A model generated the notes under the pieces. That model did not search any database. It had not been told where the DNA came from and saw only the letters and a program-made list of their open reading frames with translations. From NCBI GenBank assembly GCA_900546325.1, contig URCR01000059.1, positions 1 to 11,779 on the forward strand: a stretch of 11,779 nt of DNA. Reading direction: 5' to 3'. The translations under genes were made by a program, and so were the position numbers. The stretch comes from an uncultured Lachnospiraceae bacterium (GTDB lineage: Bacteria; Bacillota; Clostridia; Lachnospirales; Lachnospiraceae). Each line of letters begins with the position of its first letter. The first letter of the stretch is position 1. Below, in pieces: positions 7,331 to 11,779 of this stretch.

Positions 7331-8194
7331 CTAACAGTTTTGACAGATTTCCTCTTTCTGGAGAAATATCTTAAAAATACTTCCCTTTCCTTCTTTCGAC
7401 TCTACTTTGATATAGCCACCCTCTCGCTGGACGATTTCCCTCGCCAGATACAGTCCGATCCCGATTCCTTCTTCCTGCTGCACCATGTCTGACCGGTAAA
7501 AACGAGTGAAAATCTGTGCCCGCTCTTCTTCCCGGATCCCGATCCCCTGATCTTTGACAGCAATACAGAAATACATCTCATATGCCGTTCCTTCCACCTC
7601 GATTTTGCTTCCCTCCGGGGAATATTTGACTGCATTGTCCAGAATATTATAGAGCGCCTCCTGTGTCCACTTTTGGTCAAAGTTCGCCCTTTCTTCCATC
7701 TCTCCACGGATTTCTACCTGGATCTGTTTCTTTTTCGCTTTCGGCATGATCTCCGCTGCTGCCGCCGTCACAAGACTTTCTATCTGCTGTACCGATGGAC
7801 AGATCTCAAAAACGTCTGATTCCAGCCGCGACATCTTTACAAGCGCTGTCGTGAGAAATTCCAGTTTTTTCGCATAAGTTTCGATCTGCTCTGCCAGATA
7901 TTTCTCCTGCTCCCCCTCCGTCTGCTCCTGCAAAAGTTCCGAGTACAGCATGATATTTGCAAGCGGTGTCTTCATCTGGTGGGAAATATCTGAGATCATA
8001 GACTTAATATTTTCCCGCTCTGTCTTTGTCCGCTCCATCGACATGCCGGACATTGTAAAATACTGCTTCCACTTTGATTCCAGCCGCGATAATTCTGTCT
8101 CATTGTACGCTTCCTCCGTAAATGTTCCGTTGATCGCCTTTGTCAGCATCTCGTCCAGTCTGCGAAGCGTCCTTGTTGTCCGAAATATCCTCAT
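7331..8194 (-). CDS. Histidine kinase without membrane segments
   Basis: A 287-aa sensor kinase. A short N-terminal helical part with no hydrophobic segment (1-60) precedes a HisKA dimerisation helix with DISHQMKTPLANI, phosphoacceptor H72. An HATPase_c domain follows, with N-box NILDNAVKYS (183-192), G1 DQGIGI (215-220), F-box FTRFYR (229-234) and G2 GIGIGL (243-248). All catalytic parts are present. Its ATG (8192-8194) overlaps the regulator's stop as ATGA, with AGGGGG upstream; a start at 8215 would sit inside the regulator gene. Bce-type kinases usually carry two membrane helices, whereas this one has none, so it must take its signal from the cytoplasm or from a partner, the neighbouring transporter being an obvious candidate (inference). 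Confidence 0.9.
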   Translation of the reverse strand: MRIFRTTRTLRRLDEMLTKAINGTFTEEAYNETELSRLESKWKQYFTMSGMSMERTKTERENIKSMISDISHQMKTPLANIMLYSELLQEQTEGEQEKYLAEQIETYAKKLEFLTTALVKMSRLESDVFEICPSVQQIESLVTAAAAEIMPKAKKKQIQVEIRGEMEERANFDQKWTQEALYNILDNAVKYSPEGSKIEVEGTAYEMYFCIAVKDQGIGIREEERAQIFTRFYRSDMVQQEEGIGIGLYLAREIVQREGGYIKVESKEGKGSIFKIFLQKEEICQNC

Positions 8195-8880
8195 GCTGTT
8201 CCCCCTTTTTCCCACACATAGCCGAGTCCATATACGGTCTGAATCGGATTTTTCTTTCCCGGCTGCTCCAGCTTTTTCCGAAGTCTTCCAACAGTGACCG
8301 ACAGCGCATTCTCATCTACATACTGCGCTCCGTCGCTCCAGATCCGGTCCACAAGCTGTTCCCTCGTCAAAGTCTGACCCTGATTTTCAATAAGAAGCCT
8401 CAACAATTTCTGTTCTGTCCTGCTTAACAGAATCTCCTGTCCTTCCACCGCAAAGTACATCTCTTCAAATACAAACCGATATCCGTCCCTTTCATATGTC
8501 AGTCCCCTCTCCTGCACCGTCCTGGCAAGCATCCGCTCCACCCGTGCCCGCAGGATCATCAGACTGAAGGGTTTCGTAATATAATCGTCTGCTCCGAGAG
8601 AAAATCCGGTCACCTCATCGATCTCCAGATCATTCGCCGTCAACATAATGACCGGCACTTCTGATTCCCGACGGATCTCCTCAAGAAATTCATACCCGGT
8701 GCCATCCGGAAGATTGACATCCAGAAGGATCAGCGACAGCTTCTGCTTCCTCCAGACTTTTTTCGCCTCGCCAAGATTGTAGGCAGAATAAAACGTATAC
8801 TCCGGCTCGCGCAGAGCAAGTGTGATTCCCTGGTTCAGTCCTCTGTCATCTTCTACGATCAAAATTTTCTTCTCTGCCAT
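8191..8880 (-). CDS. OmpR/PhoB-family response regulator
   Basis: A 229-aa DNA-binding regulator, partner of the overlapping histidine kinase. The receiver domain (about 5-115) has acidic residues D11-D12, phosphoacceptor D54 in LILLDVNLPDGTG, T81 and K103 in GADDYITKPF. The winged-helix effector domain (about 130-225) shows LSRTEQKLLRLL, TREQLVDRIW and SVTVGRLRKKLE, ending GLGYVW, all classic OmpR-type. GGGGAG lies 4 nt before the ATG. The gene begins 20 nt after the GNAT stop and overlaps the kinase by 4 nt, so all three are probably co-transcribed. The likely target is the ABC gene pair downstream, possibly its own operon as well; no repeat clearly marking a binding site was identified. 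Confidence 0.92.
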   Translation of the reverse strand: MAEKKILIVEDDRGLNQGITLALREPEYTFYSAYNLGEAKKVWRKQKLSLILLDVNLPDGTGYEFLEEIRRESEVPVIMLTANDLEIDEVTGFSLGADDYITKPFSLMILRARVERMLARTVQERGLTYERDGYRFVFEEMYFAVEGQEILLSRTEQKLLRLLIENQGQTLTREQLVDRIWSDGAQYVDENALSVTVGRLRKKLEQPGKKNPIQTVYGLGYVWEKGGTA

Positions 8881-8900
8881 ACTGCTCCCCGCCTTTTATC

Positions 8901-9410
8901 TTATATTCCGAATTCTTTTGCATATTTGATTACCCCGCAGATCGGCTCTGCCTCCTTCTGAAGTTTTACCGCCATGAAATGCTCTTCTGGGATCCCCGCC
9001 GGTGCTTGGATTTCCAGCCGGCTTGCCGGAAGATATCCCGCTCTTTTATAATACATCTCGCTTCCAAGAACAACGGAATACTGATATCCTTCTTCTTGCG
9101 CAATTCTATGCGCCTCCTGTATCAACGCCGTCCCAACACCCCTGCCCTGAAATTTCGGTCTGACAGAAAGCGGCGCAAGTACAATGACCTCTACCTCTCC
9201 CACTTCTGCCTTGGAAAAACAAATGTGTCCTGCCAGTTCTCCGTCTACCTCCGCCACAAGTGCCAGCTCTTTTATAAATGCCTCTCCCCTTCTCAACTCT
9301 GCAACAAGGTCCTGCTCCGTCCCGTCGGCATGGTCTGCCCCCGCAAATGCCTCCCGGATCATTTGATGTATCTCACGATAGTCGCTCTGTGTCTCTTGTC
9401 TAATCAGCAT
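8901..9410 (-). CDS. GNAT-family N-acetyltransferase, YhbS-like
   Basis: A 169-aa single-domain GNAT protein. The acetyl-CoA pyrophosphate-binding loop is RPKFQGRGVGTAL (84-96; QGRGVG at 88-93) after the strand VIVLAPLSV. The later segment VVLGSEMYYKRAGY (113-126) resembles the YhbS (COG3153) group. The ATG at 9410 has GGAGGAG 6-7 nt upstream and begins MLIRQETQSDYREI, a standard GNAT start; a longer frame to 9536 runs through the promoter and is rejected. It is the first gene of the set with the two-component pair, 20 nt ahead of the regulator. It could modify a small molecule, peptide or protein, and acetylation of the toxic compound handled by the transporter is possible, but the substrate cannot be read from sequence. 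Confidence 0.88.
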   Translation of the reverse strand: MLIRQETQSDYREIHQMIREAFAGADHADGTEQDLVAELRRGEAFIKELALVAEVDGELAGHICFSKAEVGEVEVIVLAPLSVRPKFQGRGVGTALIQEAHRIAQEEGYQYSVVLGSEMYYKRAGYLPASRLEIQAPAGIPEEHFMAVKLQKEAEPICGVIKYAKEFGI

Positions 9411-9458
9411 ACAATACTCCTCCCTGTTTTTCTCTCTGTTATCTGTTTTCTGTTCTCT

Positions 9459-9488
9459 ATTATACAAAGTATGACCGCACAAAAACAA
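9459..9488 (-). promoter_or_regulatory. Promoter of the GNAT/two-component genes
   Basis: A perfect TATAAT (9459-9464) on the minus strand, with a weak TTGTTT (9483-9488) at 18 bp. The transcribed leader that follows is a run of CAGA/ACAG-like units (about 9425-9456) just before the GGAGGAG of the GNAT gene. The weak -35 would suit an activated promoter. Confidence 0.55.
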
Positions 9489-9574
9489 GTTCTTCTTTAA
9501 AATCCGTGTTCTCACATTCTGATAGTACTTGCACAATATTCATTATCTATGCATAAAAATACAAAATTCCGTCA

Positions 9575-9620
9575 TCTATTAGCACTGATTTTTAATGTCT
9601 ATTAGCCTTGATTTTTAATG
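9575..9620. repeat. Tandem 23-bp direct repeat, two copies
   Basis: Copies at 9575-9597 and 9598-9620 abut and differ at two adjacent positions (10-11 of the unit). Each begins TCTATTAGC and ends GATTTTTAATG. The pair lies between the divergent GNAT and purC genes, about 55-75 bp upstream of the purC -35 box. It may be a paired operator or a simple duplication. Confidence 0.75.
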
Positions 9621-9642
9621 CGTTTTTTTCTCATTTTTTGTG

Positions 9643-9662
9643 CAATTTTTTCAAAAAAATTG
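9643..9662. repeat. AT-rich palindrome upstream of purC
   Basis: CAATTTTTT (9643-9651) and AAAAAATTG (9654-9662) form a near-perfect inverted repeat with a 2-nt centre, ending 11 bp before the purC -35 box. It has no GC stem, so it is not a terminator. It may act as a curved or UP-like element or as a protein site. Confidence 0.5.
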
Positions 9663-9673
9663 TAAAAAAAGCA

Positions 9674-9702
9674 TTTTCATATTCAATTACTTGTGATACA
9701 GT
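9674..9702 (+). promoter_or_regulatory. Extended -10 promoter of purC
   Basis: TTTTCA (9674-9679), a 17-bp spacer ending in TGA, then TACAGT (9697-9702), giving a TGn-extended -10. The predicted leader is about 45 nt. There is no room for a purine riboswitch downstream of this promoter, so any purine control would act at the DNA level. Confidence 0.5.
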
Positions 9703-9753
9703 AAAGAAGTTCAGTAAGATAACACTCATTAATTACAGAAGGAGATTTGTACA

Positions 9754-10437
9754 ATGAAGAAAATTTATGAAGGAAAAACCAAAGATGTATTCAGCCTTGA
9801 GAACGGAAATGTTTTACTCAAATTCAAAGATGACTGTACAGGAAAAGACGGAGTTTTTGATCCGGGCGAAAATAGTGTTGGATTAACAATCGAAGGTATC
9901 GGCAAAGCAAATCTTGAAACATCTGTTCACTATTTTGAACTGTTAAAAGATGCAGGCATCAAGACACACTATGTAAGTGCTGATGTGGAAAATGCTACAA
10001 TGGAAGTTCTCCCTGCGACCGTATTCGGACACGGCTTAGAAGTCATCTGCCGTTTAGTTGCAACAGGAAGCTTTATCCGCAGATATGGGGAATATATTGA
10101 AGACGGAACAGTTCTTGACGGTGGTTATGTAGAGTGTACATTCAAAAACGATGCATTAGGTGATCCACTTGTTACAGGAGAAGGTCTTGCAGCTCTCGGA
10201 ATCATGACACCGGAAATGTTCGAAAGCATGAAAGAGCAGACATTAAAGATCACAAAGATCGTTGCAGACGATTTAAAATCAATCGGACTTGACCTCTGGG
10301 ATATCAAATTTGAGTTCGGTTACAACAACGATGAGGTAATCCTGATCGATGAGATCGCTTCCGGAAACATGCGTGTTTACAAAGACGGAAAGATCGTAGA
10401 GCCGGTGGAACTGACAAAACTGATCTTAAATAGATAA
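9754..10437 (+). CDS. purC: Phosphoribosylaminoimidazole-succinocarboxamide (SAICAR) synthase
   Basis: A 227-aa cytoplasmic enzyme of de novo purine synthesis (EC 6.3.2.6), joining CAIR and aspartate with ATP hydrolysis. The N-terminal KIYEGKTKDVF (3-13) and FKDDCTGKDG are the nucleotide-binding part. ICRLVATGSFIRRYG (98-112) and KNDALGDPL (131-139) are the conserved substrate-binding blocks, and DIKFEFGYNNDEVILIDE (183-200) is the C-terminal PurC signature. After DEI it reads ASGNMRVYKDGK where the E. coli-type enzyme has SPDxxRLWD. This is the variant found in some Clostridia rather than damage, since everything around it is intact. AAGGAG lies 9 nt before the ATG. It is monocistronic, with its own promoter and a strong terminator, rather than inside a pur operon. 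Confidence 0.95.
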   Translation: MKKIYEGKTKDVFSLENGNVLLKFKDDCTGKDGVFDPGENSVGLTIEGIGKANLETSVHYFELLKDAGIKTHYVSADVENATMEVLPATVFGHGLEVICRLVATGSFIRRYGEYIEDGTVLDGGYVECTFKNDALGDPLVTGEGLAALGIMTPEMFESMKEQTLKITKIVADDLKSIGLDLWDIKFEFGYNNDEVILIDEIASGNMRVYKDGKIVEPVELTKLILNR

Positions 10438-10442
10438 TAGAC

Positions 10443-10509
10443 AAAAAGAACTGCCTGCAGATTCAATCAAGTAATTTGATTGGAAAACTCTGCAAGGCAG
10501 TTCTTTTTT
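10443..10509. terminator. Bidirectional terminator after purC
   Basis: AGAACTGCCT (10447-10456) pairs with AGGCAGTTCT (10495-10504). Inner stems GCAGA/TCTGC and CAATCA/TGATTG lie inside. It is flanked by an A-run on the left and a T-run on the right, so it can work in both directions. It ends purC, and its reverse activity fits a convergent gene whose stop lies at 10530. Confidence 0.85.
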
Positions 10510-10529
10510 GTCTTCTGTTTTCTGCAAAT

Positions 10530-10655
10530 TCAGGAATTTTCACTTCCGATGATCACGCCTACCGCGTGGAATACGACGCAGATTGCCGCGTAAATCCATA
10601 TTTTTCCCCCGCTGCACTGAGTCAAATAGCCCACAAATGCCGGAAGAACTAAAGA
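10530..10655 (-). pseudogene. Probable C-terminal remnant of a membrane protein
   Basis: A minus-strand frame ending at TGA (10530-10532) reads SLVLPAFVGYLTQCSGGK and then IWIYAAICVVFHAVGVIIGS before its last four residues. This is a loop followed by a well-formed hydrophobic helix of about 20 residues, as in the end of a polytopic membrane protein. The stop sits about 20 bp before a terminator that also works in this direction, as expected of a real gene end. Upstream, the frame has no likeness to a membrane protein beyond about 10655 and meets a stop, and the Crp-type gene occupies the space on the other strand. I infer that a deletion removed the rest. The family is not recognised, and a chance antisense frame remains possible. 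Confidence 0.42.
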
Positions 10656-11269
10656 CACGCTATACGATCCGCACCTTCCCTCCCGGATACATCATCCATC
10701 AGAAACATTATTCTCTCAATTATTTTGGGATCGTCTGTACCGGAGAACACCGTGTGATCAATGAATTTGAAAATGGAAATATATTTATGATTGAGAAAAA
10801 CGAACCGATTGACTTCATCGGGGAAGTCACAATCCTGGCCGGGCAAGAGAAGACTTCTGTTACGATCGAAACGATCACAGAATGTACTGTTTTTCTGATC
10901 TCCCGTCAGGACTTTGAAAACTGGATCTCGCAGGATATCCATTTCCTCCGTCTGGTATCAAAGAAGGTGGCACAGAAGCTTTACCGTTCCTCCTACAACC
11001 GCGGAGCCAGACTTTTCTATCCCCCAAACTTCCTGCTGCTTGACTATCTTGTCAAATATGCGAAGGAACATACTATCGCCCCGGGCACTTCGATTGTAGT
11101 AAAAAAGACCCGGACTCAGTTGTTTGAAGAACTTGGAATTACAGTAAAGACGATCAACAGAACGATCCAAAAGTTAAAAGAAGATGGAACGATCGGAATT
11201 GAAAAAGGGAAGATTTCTCTGACATATGAACAGTACATCCGTGCAAAACGAGAACTAAAAAAAGAATAG
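10637..11269 (+). CDS. Crp/Fnr-family transcription regulator, N-terminus possibly truncated
   Basis: A 210-aa protein from the ATG at 10637 (228 aa from an in-frame TTG at 10583). It has a cyclic-nucleotide-binding-type beta-barrel (RTFPPGYIIHQKHYSLNYFG, then EPIDFIGEVTILAG and ETITECTVFLISRQDF). A long dimerisation helix follows, then a C-terminal winged helix with TRTQLFEELGITVKTINRTI and QKLKEDGTIGIEKGKISL. No FNR-type cysteine cluster is seen. Neither start has a recognisable ribosome site, and the N-terminal arm before the barrel is shorter than usual. The region before 10640 also reads as the end of a membrane protein on the other strand. The gene may thus have lost its promoter and first codons in a deletion, although the rest of the frame is intact. 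Effector and targets are unknown. Confidence 0.75.
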   Translation: MPEELKTRYTIRTFPPGYIIHQKHYSLNYFGIVCTGEHRVINEFENGNIFMIEKNEPIDFIGEVTILAGQEKTSVTIETITECTVFLISRQDFENWISQDIHFLRLVSKKVAQKLYRSSYNRGARLFYPPNFLLLDYLVKYAKEHTIAPGTSIVVKKTRTQLFEELGITVKTINRTIQKLKEDGTIGIEKGKISLTYEQYIRAKRELKKE

Positions 11270-11277
11270 ACAGCCAC

Positions 11278-11327
11278 AAAAAAAGGGACAGCCTCCCCAG
11301 TGAAGTCATTCATCTGGAGCGCTGTCC
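11278..11327 (-). terminator. Rho-independent terminator of the small membrane protein gene
   Basis: On the minus strand GGACAGC (11327-11321) pairs with GCTGTCC (11292-11286). A further CTCCAG/CTGGGGAG-type stem lies inside, and seven T residues follow (11284-11278). It lies 8 bp after the stop of the gene at 11335 and 9 bp beyond the stop of the convergent Crp-type gene, for which it lacks a T-run. Confidence 0.8.
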
Positions 11328-11334
11328 ACAAGTT

Positions 11335-11727
11335 CTATTCTTTAGACTGATACAATCCCCACAAATACAAGATCGGCAAAATGAAATCGATAATGGAAAG
11401 CACCTGAAATCCTACCAGAATAATGGACTGGATAAATGCGATCAAAACGATCACAAGGTAGACGATCATACCGATCAGACATACCTTAAAAGATTTTCCA
11501 TTCACTCCAAAGATTCCACAGACAAGCATCAGCAGGGAAGAAAATAATCCCTGAAGCAATGTCAGCGGAGTCAGCATTTCTTTGGCTGCACTCATGTCCA
11601 CCCCATTTACGACATCTCCCATAGACTGCAGTATAAAATAACTTCCTACGGTACCAATTGCCCCCGTCACAGCAAGTACGATCAGGATAATTGACACCAC
11701 TTTCAATAACTTGTTTGGTTTAAACAT
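11335..11727 (-). CDS. Small four-helix membrane protein of unknown function
   Basis: A 130-aa hydrophobic protein, MFKPNKLLKVV... to ...LWGLYQSKE, with helices near 9-33, 53-74, 80-101 and 104-124. A short polar loop (36-52) lies between the first two, and the N-terminus is basic, suggesting it faces the cytoplasm. I do not recognise a family. The ATG at 11727 is preferred. AAAGGA lies about 12 nt upstream, which is somewhat long, but the in-frame ATG at 11736 would leave almost no space after it, and the upstream extension to 11763 has no ribosome site. It is followed by a strong terminator, so it ends its transcript. The promoter is probably just upstream, near or beyond the right edge. 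Confidence 0.65.
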   Translation of the reverse strand: MFKPNKLLKVVSIILIVLAVTGAIGTVGSYFILQSMGDVVNGVDMSAAKEMLTPLTLLQGLFSSLLMLVCGIFGVNGKSFKVCLIGMIVYLVIVLIAFIQSIILVGFQVLSIIDFILPILYLWGLYQSKE

Positions 11728-11779
11728 AATTATATCCATTCCTTTCGCTTCGCTCAGGCACAAAACATAATGAAAATAT

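Noticed and set aside
8979..9500. 173-codon plus-strand ORF
   Set aside because: It is antisense to the GNAT gene, has no ribosome site or family motif, and is a shadow of the real coding strand.
9411..9536. 42-residue N-terminal extension of the GNAT protein
   Set aside because: It spans the TATAAT promoter and lies before the GGAGGAG site; the GNAT domain begins at the ATG at 9410.
1..11779. CRISPR arrays, insertion sequences, tRNA genes
   Set aside because: No regularly spaced repeats, transposase motifs or terminal inverted repeats, and no cloverleaf with a TTCNANNC arm, were seen on reading both strands.

Overview
The window looks like chromosomal DNA of a gut-type Clostridia, most likely a member of the Lachnospiraceae. 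The reasons are moderate G+C, strong AGGAG-type ribosome sites, A-tract-rich promoters, a Clostridia-type PurC, and the mix of ABC transporters and OmpR-type regulators. This placement is inference; no 16S rRNA or other diagnostic gene lies inside the window.

Left edge (1-2000): an eroded accessory stretch. Two tandem minus-strand promoters with A/T-rich upstream elements point out of the left edge and look like those of a stable-RNA operon. Next come a G+C-rich fragment of unknown origin (about 400-545), an aminoglycoside-phosphotransferase-like kinase broken by one frameshift (564-1534), a rho-independent terminator (1750-1787) and the remains of a small XRE-type helix-turn-helix gene (1840-1963).

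Middle left (2022-3840): a one-gene ABC exporter unit read leftward. It has its own promoter, a possible 20-codon leader ORF and a TTG-started 540-aa transmembrane/ATPase fusion.

Middle (3857-9490): a leftward gene set: GNAT acetyltransferase, OmpR-type response regulator, soluble histidine kinase, LolD/MacB-type ATPase, and an 865-aa permease with two FtsX-type halves. The first three and the last two are tightly spaced or overlapping. A strong terminator-like hairpin separates kinase from ATPase. By analogy with Bce/Psd-type modules, the two-component pair probably controls the transporter in response to a membrane-active compound; the substrate is unknown.

Right (9540-11779): purC stands alone on the plus strand, behind a tandem repeat, an AT-rich palindrome and an extended -10 promoter, and ends in a bidirectional terminator. 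Beyond it a probable C-terminal remnant of a minus-strand membrane protein overlaps the 5' end of a Crp/Fnr-type regulator gene that has no visible ribosome site, suggesting a deletion junction. The window closes with a small four-helix membrane protein on the minus strand, followed by its own terminator.

No tRNA or rRNA gene, CRISPR array, transposase or intact mobile element was seen. The points most worth checking are the two-component/ABC module with its internal hairpin, the leader ORF of the ABC exporter, the frameshift lying exactly on an A_AAA_AAG heptamer, and the purC/Crp junction.
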